Shown piece after piece: positions 11,604-23,801 of a stretch of 64,000 nt of DNA (position 1 is its first letter; each line of letters opens with the position of its first letter). The stretch covers positions 10,989,692 through 11,053,691 of the forward strand of contig OZ036008.1 in NCBI GenBank assembly GCA_964035015.1, given 5' to 3'. Origin of the DNA: Corallium rubrum. Lineage: Eukaryota; Cnidaria; Anthozoa; Scleralcyonacea; Coralliidae. A program made the position numbers and the translations under genes. The notes under the pieces are model-generated. The model searched no databases. It worked only from the letters and a program-made list of their open reading frames with translations, and was not told where the DNA came from.

Positions 11604-12058
11604 AACGATATGGTAGGCATTAGGCAAAGATACAATTTTTCTCAATAACCGAAAAACTTGTATCACACTAAAGCCGTTTATTAACGAAAATTTGGTATTT
11701 CTACGATAAAACATTTTTCAGGGAACAGTCCGGAAAAACTATGAAGCAATTTAATCACATACATTTAAAGTAAGTAGACTCACCTATACTCGGTTTGTCA
11801 ACAAATAGTGCTCGTTATGTCTTAAAAACAGCTATCGTTTAAAAGTCGCTTTTCCGCCTTCGTGTATAGGTACAATATAATACAAGGTCCGCAAAAGCAC
11901 GCTGTGAAACGCCTGTAATGTGTTTATAACTGTGGTTTGGACGGCTGCAGAAGACTGCATGCGCTAAAAATACATTCCTGAATTATGCATTCTTGTTTGT
12001 TCTAGGGAGTATTGCAATATTTATACTCTATTTATCTTCACACTCCTTACCTTTTTCT
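11604..12058. other. No gene recognised
   Basis: Non-coding sequence leading into the hairpin at 12059. It may belong to the same retroelement 3' region, but I see no direct proof. Confidence 0.35.
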
Positions 12059-12085
12059 CTGACGAAGGACCTTCGCTCGAAACGT
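12059..12085 (+). ncRNA. Hammerhead-like hairpin motif
   Basis: CTGACGA, A, a weakened stem (GGAC ... GCTC), GAAACG. A diverged member of the CTGACGAAGGGCC family. Confidence 0.35.
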
Positions 12086-12535
12086 TACTGAGAAACTTAC
12101 GTTCAATAATTCATAGTGTAGCATGCAAACGGACTGATATCGACCCAAATTGTGGGAACTTCCCCTTATGGTTTTCTTTTTAAACACGTATTCACCGTTC
12201 ATGAGTCGACACCCCGCCTTTCAGTAATCGGTGGTTAGGCGTTTTGGACTATAATGGGAAAATACATTTATAGATATCTGAAGAATAGACAATTTAGTAC
12301 AAAACGAACACAGATTATGATCTCCTGATGTCCATCTGTCTTCCGTGAAATAATTTACGATGCCACAGTGAGCAGGCTACACTGTCTTGTTTGTTCTGAG
12401 GGAGTGTCGGAATATTTGTATTTGAAGCCGTTTACGGGTTGATCTAAGAGAAGAGGTACGCGTTCACCGACGACTATAGCGCGGGAAAAAATAGATCCAT
12501 CTGGGTACGAATTCATACTGATGTTGAATTAAGCA

Positions 12536-12665
12536 GGCCATGTCCACACGAATGCGTTTTCATAGCGTTTTTATATTGTTCCCGGTCCTCAGGGGAGCAG
12601 AAAACAATGGTCTCATTACCTGAAACAATATGAAAACGCTAGGAAAAGATGAAAACGCTAGGAAA
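12536..12665. mobile_element. Foldback MITE, GGCCACGTCCACACG family, copy 2
   Basis: One end is GGCCATGTCCACACG. The other end is damaged: the motif GAAAACGCTAGGAAAAG is duplicated and the terminal GTGGACGTGGCC is missing. Confidence 0.75.
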
Positions 12666-13498
12666 AGCTATCAGACCATAGTCCCCAGAATTATATTGTC
12701 TGGAGACGCGGCGAACATCAAAGCGGTTAACAATGATCTACAATCTTTTGTTTTGCGTTCATTAACATCTTTCTATTAACTATGTTAACATTTATAAAGC
12801 AACGGCTGCTATTTATACCAAAAATACAATGTGTTCAGCAAGCGTTAAGGTGAAATAAGGTGCACAAATGTGAACAAAAACCTAGAACAAAGACTTTGGC
12901 CGCGTTTCCAGACAATTTATTTCTAGAGACTATGATCAGACTGAAGAGTCAAGGACAACCAGCTAGTTGCAGCGCTCCGTGTCCGCGCGATCAGCCGCAG
13001 ATCAGCCGAGAATTAACAGAGCGCAAAGAAGAGCCTGTGTTGGATCGAGGCAGCGCCAGGATCTCGTCAACCTTGTCGAAGCAAAACGCCCTGGACAAGA
13101 AAAACAACTTGTTTAATTGTCGTGATAAAAGCTAGCCGAAGTTGTTCAACAGATTGTAGTCCCGCGTGGCTATGAATTAAGGTCTAGACTAGATCGCCGT
13201 AGCCGTAGGGGCTCGGTAAAATTGTACCGCCCATGCAGGAATAAAAGCGCGGCATTCACACATGAAAAGCACAATTTTCACTGTAAAGATAAACATCAGT
13301 CGCATGACTACAAAGTCGAAAACCTAGCTTCTATCCGATTTCAAGCTGTTATATTTTTTATAGTTTTGGCTGAGTTGGGGTTTTTTTCATCCGATGATGT
13401 CGAATCAGAATTTAAAATTGCGTCTATCCTATTTGTATAGCCGAATTATAGTAATACTGTATGTCAATTTATAGCAATGAATGAAGATTGAATATTGT
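12666..13498. other. Region without a supported gene
   Basis: Open frames at 12860-13135 and 13222-13440 start with non-ATG codons and show no domain. They could be exon fragments, but I have no positive support. Confidence 0.4.
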
Positions 13499-13802
13499 AT
13501 ATATATATATATATATATATATAGTAGGTAAGTGTTCTCCGGATTATATGTTTAAAGTTTTGAGCTTTCGACTCGGTTCTTCGAGTCTTCTTCAGAAAGG
13601 TTTAACGGTTTATTTGAATGTTCGCGCTGTTCCTCACGTAATTGTATTCGACGAGAGCGTGAGGAACAGCGCGAACATTCAAATAAACCGTTAAACCTTT
13701 CTGAAGAAGACTCGAAGAACCGAGTTGAAAGCTCAAAACTTTAAACATATAATCCGGAGAACACTTACCTACAACATTATGCCTGGATTACAAATCTTCA
13801 AA

Positions 13803-13871
<69 letters not shown>

Positions 13872-13991
13872 GACTGTAACAAGTGATATAATGTAAATAG
13901 TATATATATATATAATATATAGATATCTAATTCTTTATTATTATCATATATATTATATATTTATATTATTAATATATAATTATATAATTTA

Positions 13992-14062
<71 letters not shown>
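13499..14062. repeat. 250-bp near-perfect palindrome between (AT)n arrays
   Basis: TA arrays lie at 13499-13523, 13806-13865 and about 14000-14062. Between the first two is a foldback (13524-13772) from GTAGGTAAGTGTTCTCCGG to its complement, with arms of about 110 bp and few mismatches. Each arm contains a CTGAAGA-stem-GAAAGC hairpin (stem GACTCG with CGAGTC or CGAGTT). Confidence 0.85.
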
Positions 14063-14064
<2 letters not shown>

Positions 14065-14164
14065 TGTAAAATCGGTTCGTCGCTACTCTGAGTTTTACGG
14101 CGCTGTTAAGGCGATCATGATCAGGCGACTGAAAAAACTATAGCTGTTATTGTAAAAACTTATT

Positions 14165-14470
14165 TATACACTTCAAAAACTCATTAATAATTCATGAGGA
14201 AAACACAAAAGAAAATCATGACCGTATCGTGTCTTTATATGTGATAAAGATACCTCCTGATTTACATAAACTTTAGCTTTAATCAGTTTTCTCGGCTTAG
14301 ACAAGATTATTTTTCACACTTACTACGCCAATGAACTGACCAAGTGGTTCGTTTTTGAAGCCGTTCAACAAACTCGCAGTTCGTGTTTTATCAGATATAA
14401 AAACACTCGGCTTCGCCTCGTGTCTTTATATCTGATAAAACACTCCTGCTCGTTTATTAAACAGTACGTA
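14165..14470. repeat. Dispersed repeat with TTTATATCTGATAAAACACT palindrome, copy 1
   Basis: About 300 bp nearly identical to 59580-59880. It ends in a hairpin, GTGTTTTATCAGATATAAA ... TTTATATCTGATAAAACAC, with CGGCTTCGCCTCG in the loop. Probably a mobile element; its ends are not resolved. Confidence 0.7.
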
Positions 14471-14526
14471 ACACGCTGTGGCCAACTTTGGTATAGAGCA
14501 ATAAGAGCATGCACTATTCGATCTAC

Positions 14527-14728
<202 letters not shown>

Positions 14729-14890
14729 AAATTTTACTATCTATCTCAACAAATTAATATTTATAACTTTACAGCATGTGCAGTCTAGCCGAGATCACTG
14801 TAAGTTCATTATCAGATTTCTGAAAACACTAATAACATACAGACATATATAAACAGCTTTTCAGTTATATCACTCATAATTTTGCATGTC

Positions 14891-15027
14891 AGACCCCATC
14901 TACACGCATACGTTTTCCTAGCGTTTTCACATTGTTTCAGGTAATGAGACCATTGTTTTCTGCTCTCCTGAGGACCGAGAACAATATAAAAACGCTATGA
15001 AAATGCATACGTATATGGACGTGGCCT
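14891..15027. mobile_element. Foldback MITE, GGCCACGTCCACACG family, copy 3
   Basis: GACCCCATCTACACGC at one end and GGACGTGGCC at the other, with the family core CTAGCGTTTTCA ... GCTATGAAAA intact. Confidence 0.8.
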
Positions 15028-15621
15028 CATTCTCATGAAACTTTTTGTGACCTCGGTTATAGACTGCACAAGCTGTCTCAACTCAGCCGGTGCATTATTT
15101 ATTACATACCGTCAAATATTTCCTGTCTCTTAATTGTCGGTCAGTAATCCGCAAACTGTTCCCAAACAGACACTTGCAAGGTTTCTTCAGGAAACAAGCT
15201 GGGGACGCACTTATATACGCCTGCGCATGCGTTGAGAAAACTCATAAGTTACGATCTATACGTTTTTCAATTTCGACCAGATACAATCTCACATTAAAAT
15301 TTTGTTCCCATGAATAACATCAATCTACAATTAATAAAAAAAAAATCATGCATGTAATTACATGTTATAATTAAGTAGGCCGGTCCCTATATATCTCCGA
15401 CAAAGATCTTTGGCGCGAAAAAACATATGGAAGCGCACGTCAGAACTATAGCTACAAGTTTTTTCTAAAAATTATGCTTAAAAGTGGTTTAACCAGAGGC
15501 GACGGGACTCCGAAGTTCTAAAATGGTGACCAAGAGCACGATTGTTTTGACAAAGACAAGCTATACTGCAGATAATTTGAACGTAGCCGAATGCTAAGTT
15601 CACTATACTGCAAGTGTAATT
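15028..15621. other. No gene or repeat recognised
   Basis: Mixed unique sequence with short ORFs only. Confidence 0.4.
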
Positions 15622-15836
15622 TACATAATAACAATCGAAATAAAGTAAGGTTTGATAGACTGCCGAAACAGAGAACGTATTGGAGTCACACTCTTTAGTT
15701 TCCCTCTGACGAAGGGCCTTCGCTCGAAACGTTAGACGCCTAGTATGTTCTCTGTTTCGGCAGTATATATCGAACCTTCACTATATTTCGATTGTTGTTT
15801 CAACACTGCCTACGCAGCACGCTACTTTTATTACAC
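15622..15836. mobile_element. Retroelement terminal repeat with CTGACGAAGGGCC hairpin
   Basis: Order: CGAAATAAAGTAAGG, CTGCCGAAACAGAGAACG, hairpin CTGACGAAGGGCCTTCGCTC then GAAACG at 15705-15731, then TCTCTGTTTCGGCAGTATA and CACTGCCTACGCAGCACGC, ending TTTTATTACA. The first part is the inverse of the later part, so two copies meet head to head. Related copies at 20337, 22910, 31135 and 40083. Confidence 0.65.
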
Positions 15837-15881
15837 TGTTTGTAATATATATTATATGTGTTAATATCGTAAAGGCTGCAT

Positions 15882-16034
15882 GGTTTCCACTCAGGAACAT
15901 TTTCCTCAGGACCGGAATGGACAGGAAGTTTCCTTTGTCTTGTGAGCTCTCGGTCGGAACTAATGATTTTAACACCGAAAAGAAACTTTCCTGTCCGTTC
16001 ATATCCTGCGGACAATTTTCCTGAGTGGAAACTA
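15882..16034. mobile_element. Inverted-repeat MITE
   Basis: TGGTTTCCACTCAGGA and GACAGGAAGTTTCC on the left match GGAAACTTTCCTGTCC (with one inserted A block) and TCCTGAGTGGAAACTA on the right. About 150 bp. The two short minus-strand ORFs inside are not genes. Confidence 0.65.
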
Positions 16035-16130
16035 GGCCTTTATGTGTATTGTTAAAAGGAAAGATGCATATATGCTAACTGGGATATAAAATTATATGTA
16101 AATGTTTTTCGAATTATTTTTCAGTTCTTA

Positions 16131-16608
16131 GGTTGCGTTCGTTTTTGGATCATTGTCATCATTCCACGTGAACGCTAGTTCTCTTCTTAATCTGGGATAC
16201 TCGGAATACCGTCGGCATCTGCATGCAGTCAACCGAATGGAAATACCTTCCCAATTTTGCTTCTGTAGTTTGTTGTGTATTACTGTATTTCTGTATTTCT
16301 GTAGCCGCTACAGAAACGTGAGAAAAATCTAGCGATAAAAGTCGCTTATTCTTGATTTATATTTGTTTGTTGGTATTAATTTGGGAGAAGCATTAACATT
16401 CGTTATATTATGATTAAACTCCATAAAATTAAATTATACTTTTTATTTTCACATTTTTCGACAAAAAAACTTTCACACCTCTTCAGTAGCGACTGCGGAA
16501 ATACAGTAATACACAACAAACTACAGAAGCAGAAGTAGGTAGGATTTCCATTTAGAATAGTTCAAAAATTATTCTTAATCCGGAATAACTCTCAAACGAA
16601 CGCACCCT
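16131..16608. mobile_element. Inverted-repeat MITE
   Basis: Termini GGTTGCGTTCGTTT and AAACGAACGCACC; inner arms GCTTCTGTAGTTTGTTGTG and its complement near 16510. No transposase. Confidence 0.65.
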
Positions 16609-16669
16609 CAGAAAAATTTCAACGGGGTTCGAACCCATCGCCGGTGTGACCGCTCTAATGCATTGCAAT

Positions 16670-16800
16670 GGCGGATCTAAGATTTTTTATACCTTAGTCA
16701 AACCTCCGCGGTAGGTCCGCATTTATAGGGGATCCCCCAGGAAATTTTTTTAAAGTTGAGTCTCTGAAATGGCAATTTTCGCAAGCTGACAGTCACTTTG
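16670..16800. mobile_element. Fragment of the G/C-rich-ended hAT-like family
   Basis: AATGGCGGATCTAAG, GGATCCCCCAGGAAATTTT and GTCTCTGAAATGGCA match interior parts of the elements at 21846 and 27670. Both ends are degraded. Confidence 0.45.
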
Positions 16801-16908
16801 AAAAAAAAATCTAATGTCTTAAATCGTGTTTTTGATAGCAGTTTTGTGGGATAGAGCCAAAATAACTTTATTGAGGACAATTTGGCAACAACTGATATCA
16901 TTAGTTCT

Positions 16909-17320
16909 ACACACGCATAAACGCACACTCTGTGTCAGACCTGATGCAGAATGATGTCAGATCTGTTCAGAAAAATGTAGCGATCCCTGATACAGCATGT
17001 TGCAGTATCAGCTATGATATACCTATGATATTATATCTGTATCATACCTGCAGCTATAACAGACTGTTCAGAACAGATTGTGTCAAAACTGTATCAGCCT
17101 GACACGGTCAGTGCTGTCAGGTATCAGTTAGATATATAATAGACTGAACAGGTATGTTGTCTACGGAGCTGTCGCATGCAGTCTGTTAGAAATTCTAACT
17201 AAATGTTTATACATCAGCGCGGGTACATTCTGTAGCTGTCAGGCTGTATCAAGGGTCGCTACATTTCCCTGAACAGATCTGATATCAGAGCTGATCAGAC
17301 TGTGCGTTTTTACGCGTGTA
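16909..17320. mobile_element. Inverted-repeat MITE, about 410 bp
   Basis: Left ACACGCATAAACGCACA, TCAGATCTGTTCAG and TGTAGCGATCC; right CTGAACAGATCTGA, GGTCGCTACATTT and TGTGCGTTTTTACGCGTGT. Inside are many TGATAC/GTATCA palindromes. No ORF of note. Confidence 0.7.
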
Positions 17321-18390
17321 TGCCACGTACTACATTTAGAATTATAGCAACTAACTAAAAACTGAATCAAATCTTAAGTTTCCTGATTGAGCTAGTAGGA
17401 CTCAGATTATCTGAACGTATAGGTTGAGTTCAATACATGACGTTTAATACAATAACCATGCTTTATGATATTATTCAGGTCATGAAAAGCGAGGCGCTGC
17501 ATGCAAGAAAAAGAGCATATTGGCTATTGCTGTTCCCGTGGGCGGCTGTGAGAAAGCAAATACGCTTTCTTCTTGACCGCGTAAGACTAGTTAGGCGAGA
17601 ATTTTGAATTAAAATACCAGAAATTAAGTATTTTCGTTCAAATATTAACTGACAATTAATAACACGTCCTAGAACATTAGACCTATATAAGCGAAGCAAA
17701 TAAATGCCTAACAGATGTCAAGATGAAACGATTGGCGAAAAATGTAAGCGGCAAACGGCAACATCACTGAAGACAAACGCAGTACTGAAAACACAGAAGA
17801 AAACGACCGAAAACATATAATAACTTCCTTATAACCTTGTTTGTTCAGTTTGTGCGAAAAAAAATTGTTTTCGGTTTTTCACACAAACTAGCTCGCTCCT
17901 TCGTTGCGCGGTCTGTATACGAAAACCTCACGAGGCAAATATTCTCCCGTACAGACCTCACGCACTTAGTTAGTATTTTTTCTTATTTATTAAGCATTTA
18001 CATATGTCATACTTGCGCTAGTTAGGAGTAGAAAATTCCCAAGACCAAACCAAGTAACTCTGGAACTGGCAAAGCGTCTCACTGGCAATCAGATTGAAGC
18101 TTGCGGTTTCAATTTTCGCTAAGGAACAAATTGTTTTTGAGTAATACTAAAGCTTCGACAAACATCTTTACTACAATTTACATAAATATTATCCGTTGAA
18201 TAAATATTATCTTTTGAATAAAATATCCTGCCTTAATTTAAATACGTTGAAAAGGTTAATAGAAAGAGAAGTGCCTTCAATTGACTATGAATACACCGTC
18301 ACGGTGGTACTAAAACGAGCGTATATACTACATTTTTATTTCACTGCAAAGAATTGTATCGACTTTTATATCTATGTCGTGCAGGTATTT
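17321..18390. other. No gene recognised
   Basis: About 1 kb with a small GTGCGAAAAAAAATTG / TTTTTCACACAAAC hairpin near 17850-17890. The ORFs are short and featureless. Confidence 0.4.
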
Positions 18391-19061
18391 AGACTGCGTT
18401 CACACGAGTCCGGTGTAGAAGATAAACGGTAAAATGTGGTTACGTTCACACGAATCCGTCATAATTTAACGACGCTTTGAAGGCGTTCACACGACACCGG
18501 AACCTTCTCGTGTATATCCAGTATTTCAATGCTGTGCACTGTTTAAATAGCCATATCTCGTCAAAAGTAAATGGAAACGAGAAGCAATTCAAAGAATATT
18601 ATCCCCCAAGGTGTATAGTACATTCTAGGTTTACAATTTTAGTCTTTCCGTTAGGAACTCGCCTTATTCACTTTATCTTCTCCTATTTACACTGCCTAGT
18701 CATTGTTGTAATAATGTTATAATTGTTCAAACAGCAGCACAAGTCCTTAGCAGAAGCTTTCCGAAGTCGAGAAGACAAATAAAGTTTTCCATCGCTGAAA
18801 AATACGCCAGCCGTTTGGTTAGGAGCCGAAAATTTAGGAACTGGGTACTAAAGCGGAGCGAAAAAGTACCGGATCTTGTGTTCACACGACACCGCCAAGG
18901 GTTCCGTTTCACTTCGATCCGTCTAGAAATCGTTTTCAAAACGCTCCGGTTAGAGCGCCGTTTTCACACAATTTCGATCCGGTGCCGTGTGAACGCAACG
19001 GCGTTTTGTGACTTTTTAGCGCCGTTTTCAACTCGCTCCGGACTCGTGTGAACGGGGTCTT
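18391..19061. mobile_element. TIR element with internal GTTCACACG repeats
   Basis: Ends AGACTGCGTTCACACGAGTCC and complement (CCGGACTCGTGTGAACG ... GTCT). The motif GTTCACACGA recurs near both ends, as subterminal transposase-binding repeats often do. About 670 bp. No transposase is visible. Confidence 0.7.
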
Positions 19062-20059
19062 AAAGTCTTATAGTTCACACCTTCAACAAAAGTTTTACTT
19101 TTTTTATTTATTCCCACTTTCTCGTTTTAAGCGCTACCAGCTGCTCAACTGAGAACGTCCAAAAATCATTCGTACAAATATAGTCAAAATTTAAAAAAAT
19201 TCTCCCACCAAAAAGAAAAAAATACATTGTCCATGGACACAGAAGTTTCATTGGATTTCTTTCATATAACAGTCTGATACTTTAATTACTTTTTTTTATT
19301 AAGTGAAACGTTATCTCGGTTTCGAAATCTTGATAAAACAACAACTTATCCGGTATGCCCCCACGCAACTCCTAAACAAAGAATATGCATAAACTGTTGT
19401 GTTAATCATTGGTACAAAGACATCGAATAATTTTGTTTTCATAAGAAAACAAAATATTTGCGGTTACATACTATGTTTATTGAAGGTAATTAAACGATGT
19501 ATATATATATTGTTTTAAAAAATATTTGTTTTAAGATATCTTGCATGCTTGATGAGTTGTGAGAATAATATTTCATTTAATTTTTTAGAGAGCTTAAATT
19601 TCTAAATGAGTAGTACAGGGAATACTTCTCTAACACACTGCAAATAAAAAACATATGGATTATCCTGTCCGGTCTACAAGATATTCTTAATCCATATGAA
19701 TTGGGGTTTTTTTGGTCAGATCGTTAACGTGAACACGCGATACACGCTGAGCTAAACGGCGTATTTTTCATGCGCCGTATAAAATACCTATTAGGGTCGA
19801 CCCAAATTATGAAATTGTTCCGGTTAAATTATACGTCGTATTTTTGGCGTATTTAATAAGTTGAACTTTTTACAAGTTCTCGAATCGTAGGCCTGCATGG
19901 AAACGATGTTATCAACATGAATTATGCGGGGTAGGAAATGTATTATCATATTTTTAATTAATGTTTGTATACACCTACATCTTAATAACTACTTCATGTA
20001 TTGTAAATATATAGCTATACCTATTCATCTATTCTGTTAGTTACAGACGGCGTGTGCCT
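19062..20059. other. AT-rich stretch, no gene recognised
   Basis: Only a weak inverted pair (CATATGGATT / AATCCATATG near 19655-19700) was noticed. Confidence 0.4.
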
Positions 20060-20212
20060 ATGAAATGAAAATTAAGTTTGTCTTATTTGAAAGAACACTT
20101 AAAATGATAGAGTAACATCTTTTGCAGTTTTTCGTTTCCTTGCTTCGTTCTTGAGATATTTCAGTTTGTTTGATGTAAATGTCGCATGTTGCGACGTCAC
20201 ACGTGCATAAAC
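20060..20212. mobile_element. Half copy of TTAA-flanked GTGCACATGAAACG element
   Basis: GAAAATTAAGTTTGTCTT, AAATGATAGAGTAACATC, TTCGTTTCCTTGCTTCG and GACGTCACACGTGCATAA match one arm of the complete element at 40966-41437. Confidence 0.7.
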
Positions 20213-20336
20213 TAATGCCACCCAGAAAAAGTTAGGCGTGTTATTTTTCATCCAGAAATTAGTAAAATGTTTTACAACTTTAAGATAAGTCGATATGAAT
20301 AGAAAATAGAAGAAGAATGTTTACTAACATAAAAGT

Positions 20337-20524
20337 AGCGTGCTGTGTAGGCAGTGTAGAAACAACAATCGAAATATAGTAAGGTTAGATGTACTGCCGA
20401 AACAGAGAACGTATAGGAGTCTAACGTTTCGAGCGAAGGCCCTTCGTCAGAGAGAAACGTTAGACTCCTACTTTCTCTGTTTCGGCAGTACATCTAACCT
20501 TACTATATTTCGATTGTTGTTTAA
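20337..20524. mobile_element. Foldback made of two inverted hairpin-bearing termini
   Basis: CGTGCTGTGTAGGCAGTGTAG through CTGCCGAAACAGAGAACG to GAAGGCCCTTCGTCAG, then the same sequence inverted, ending AATCGAAATA complement at 20519. The palindrome centre is at about 20440. The hAT-like element at 20540 begins about 15 bp later. Confidence 0.7.
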
Positions 20525-20539
20525 TATAATGCATGTATG

Positions 20540-21241
20540 CAGGGGCGGATACAGGGGGGGGGGGTGACTGGGTGACTAGTCACCCCCCTTCCCTGCCCCA
20601 ACCAATACAAGATTATACAGCGATACACTAGCAGCTGTTTATACAAACCACAACAGTTACTCGTGTGTAAAACGTGCATAAATTATATTGTATAACAATG
20701 CTTATTGATACAGGCCGTAGCTATGGCCTCTCCTTTGCAATAAGATTGGACATCATGATACGCTAATACCTTGTAAATTTGAAACCCCGATTTTAAAACA
20801 GTAAGAATCACGATTATAATAATATATAGACGTATTGTATACAATCTCAATCTGAAATCTGAATATACATAGTAATTTTGGAACATAAACGTATAAAACA
20901 TATCCCCATGAGTCCACGACAATGACGACATATGGTGTATTCATATATTTGGGTATTTTGTTTGGTAATTTATATCCTTCAAAACTCTTTCAAATCCCCT
21001 TCAAAATGCAGGAAATGCTATTTCAGAGACTCTAAAATTCAAAAATTTTCCGGGGGAGCATGCCCCCAGACCCCCCTGAAAGTTTGTCGCATCTTCGCCG
21101 CCACCCTGCCCCACGTAGTAAGTATTGCCTGTTTTGCCCCCCCCCCCCCCCCCCCCCCCCGCGCCCTTGTTAAATATTCTGAAAGAAACAACTGAGCACC
21201 TTATAGTCACCCCCCTTGCAAAAACCCTGTATCCGCCACTG
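20540..21241. mobile_element. hAT-like element with G/C-tract ends
   Basis: CAGGGGCGGATACAGGG at the left end and CCCTGTATCCGCCACTG at the right. Flanks CATGTATG and GTATGTATG give an imperfect duplication. Inside is an internal segment of a related element (TTTTCCGGGGGAGCATGC) and a run of about 25 C near 21136. The interior is probably composite. No transposase. Confidence 0.7.
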
Positions 21242-21764
21242 GTATGTATGTATACAAGACATAAATAACCAAAATGCTAACCGAATAAGTAGGGAATGAC
21301 TGCATGTATGGGATAGTCAAACATAATGTTGCTTGGCAATGAAATCTAAAGCACACTGCATAATAAAAGAACATAACTGAAAAAGTTTAAAAAAAGAATT
21401 AAGTATCAGATAATACAAGAATTCCAACGTGCATGTATAGGTCTATGGTGGCCGAGAACTGCCAGTATATTTTTCTATATTTTTTATAAAAGAAAATGAA
21501 ATAAAAACAAAGTAAAAGCAAAAAGCATATCAAATACGAAATGAAACACTTCCTAAATGTAATTGCTGAATAAAAAGATATGCCAATTAAAAATTAAAAG
21601 CAAAAGCAAACCAAAATTAAAATGAAATGTAAAACTAAATACAAACTAAAAGTAAACGTTAAAAATTTATCGGACTAGCGCTGCCACTACACTAAATATT
21701 TAATTTCGCTATAATTGCTTAGACTGAATAATTAAAAGAGATATTATTTTATTTGTTCATCTAT
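21242..21764. other. A-rich unique sequence
   Basis: Repeated AAAGCAAAA / AAATTAAAA words, no gene. Confidence 0.4.
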
Positions 21765-21845
21765 ATAGACCACTTTCATAAAGGCCTTCACTTTAAATAT
21801 TCTTTTATGTGCATCTAAATTAGCCTTTCTGGCCTCGTTATGAAG

Positions 21846-22238
21846 CAGGGGCGTCGAAAGCGGGGGGGCTGGGGGCCAGAATATGTTTGGGCCCCCCACT
21901 TTTTAACAAGACCAGTAATAAACAAGCCCAGTAATAAAGTTATAACTAACAAAATCACTAACCCTAGCCATAGCCATAGCCATAGCCCTAGATAACCCAC
22001 GACTTTGAATTAAGATATAATAAAGAAGTTTGAATGAGGATATTCAATGTCCGGAAAAGTGTTGTCTTTTGAGTATTTTATGTTTTTGGACCTTTAGAAT
22101 TCTGTAAATCCTTGTCCTAAAATGCAGGAAATGGCATTTCAGAGACTCTAGATTTCAAAATTTCCCGGGGAAGCATGCCCCCAGACCCCCCTAAAAATTT
22201 TGGGCCCCCCGACTTTTAGTGTCGCTCCGACGCCCCTG
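21846..22238. mobile_element. hAT-like non-autonomous element with perfect 8-bp TSD
   Basis: TIRs CAGGGGCGTCG and CGACGCCCCTG, with TTATGAAG directly repeated on both sides (21838-21845, 22239-22246). Eight-bp duplications and a CAGGG start are hAT characteristics. The interior has the family words AATGCAGGAAATGGCATTTC and AGCATGCCCCCAGACC. Confidence 0.9.
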
Positions 22239-22299
22239 TTATGAAGCAAAGATTCTTTTGAATTGCAGACACACAAACGAGGCCAGAAAGGCTTATTAA

Positions 22300-22821
22300 A
22301 GTGCCACTAACCCCAAAAAATTTTTCTCGCAAATCTAAGAGCCCTTATTGAGTGGATTAGGCCAGTTAATAAATTATTGGTATTGGACGTTTCGTTGATC
22401 TTCTGTAGACGACCAAAGTTGCATCTGCATGTCCCATGGCGGAGCAGGAAAGGGAATGGGTATATTCCTGGTGTTACGTCAGACAAGTCAAACAAGGAAC
22501 TCCTTTGAGCTCTGTCTGGTGAATACATAGAATTTTTTGGGTTGAAAATTAATTTTCCCAACTAATTCAATGTAAAAATTCTATGCATTCAGCATACAGA
22601 GCTCAAATGAGTTCCTTGTTTGGCTTGGCTGACGTCACACCAGGAATATACCCAATCCCTTTCCTTCTCCGCCATGGGACATGCATATGCCAATTTTTGA
22701 AACTTTGATGGTCTACAGAAGACCAAAGAAATGTCCAATACCAATAATTTATTCACTGGACTAATCCACTCAATAAGGGCTTTTAGATTTGCGAAAAAAT
22801 TTTTTTGGGGTTAGTGGCACT
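22300..22821. mobile_element. piggyBac-like palindromic MITE, copy 2
   Basis: AGTGCCACTAACCCC ends with TTAA on both sides (22296-22299, 22822-22825). Nested in the outer element; excision would restore CTTATTAAGATGCAC. Same family as 6451-6981. Confidence 0.88.
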
Positions 22822-22909
22822 TTAAGATGCACATAAAAGAATATTGAAATTAATCGCTATTATGAAAGTGGTCTATAGATCATTTATACTGCAGAAAAAC
22901 GAACACTTT

Positions 22910-23130
22910 TTTACATAGTAAGGTTAGATATACTGCAGAAACAGAGAACGTGGGAGTCTATTAACGTTTCGAGCGAAGGCCCTTCGTCAGAAAGAAACCT
23001 CTCTGACGAATGGCCTTCTCTCGAAACGTTAGACTCCTACGTTCTCTGTTTTGGCAGTATATCTAACCTTACTATATTTCGATTATTGTTTCTACACTGC
23101 CTACGCAGCTAGCACGCTACGAGTACGTTT
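22910..23130. mobile_element. Head-to-head hairpin-bearing retroelement termini
   Basis: Two inverted copies of the CTGCCGAAACAGAGAACG ... CTGACGAAGGGCC unit face each other around 22995. The right copy continues through CACTGCCTACGCAGC to TTTATTAC. Confidence 0.65.
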
Positions 23131-23801
23131 ATTACTTTTTTACATGGTTGTTTTTTTTCTCCATATATATATATATATGTATATTGTAGTGTTTTTTATA
23201 TAATGATCATGAAATTGATATATAAAAACCACATGGTATTGCAAATACTGAAAGTTATACTGATCTTGAGAATTCTGACTGCCAAAAGAGACTCATATCA
23301 TGCAGTTTAACATAAAATAATTACCAATTTTAATACTCTAAGTCATCTATCGACTTTACCCAACTTTCTTATGAATGTCAATCAATTCAACCAGTAAACA
23401 ATATATAAAGCCAAATACTTATACCATTAAAAAGAAAATGTATACAGCGTGTTTAAATATCTTAATTCTTTGGAATCTCTGAGCTTTTATACAACAATCT
23501 AACAAGTTCGATAAACTCTATTACGTATACCTTTATTTTCTTCCAGTAATTCTAAGACTAAAGCCCTGTCACCACCTGTTTCAGTATGATAATGAAACAG
23601 CGATACGATCGATTCCTATATTTCGATTGATATGTGAATAGTGATGACGACGTATAGTGGCGTCACTAAACCTCTCAAAATATTCAATTTTCAATTTTCC
23701 TATATTGAGTTATTGATAAACTTGGGCTAGCGTTTTAATATTTTAAAATAGACTACATTTAATAATTATAGAATACATAATTTCTCGCCGCTGACGTCTG
23801 A
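23131..23801. other. No gene recognised
   Basis: AT-rich DNA with one short TA array near 23164. Confidence 0.4.

Larger units (their letters stand above)
21767..22875. mobile_element. Outer TIR element interrupted by two others
   Basis: Ends GACCACTTTCATAA and TATGAAAGTGGTC with TATA at the borders; inner arms CTTTTATGTGCATCT ... and GATGCACATAAAAG. Removing the hAT-like (21846-22238) and piggyBac-like (22300-22821) insertions leaves an element of about 180 bp, the size of the relative at 10551. Confidence 0.75.

Noticed and set aside
12860..13440. Two ORFs of 91 and 72 codons as a host gene
   Set aside because: Both begin with non-ATG codons, lack domains and have no clear splice link.
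15781..16015. Two overlapping minus-strand ORFs
   Set aside because: They lie across inverted-repeat DNA and a retroelement terminus.
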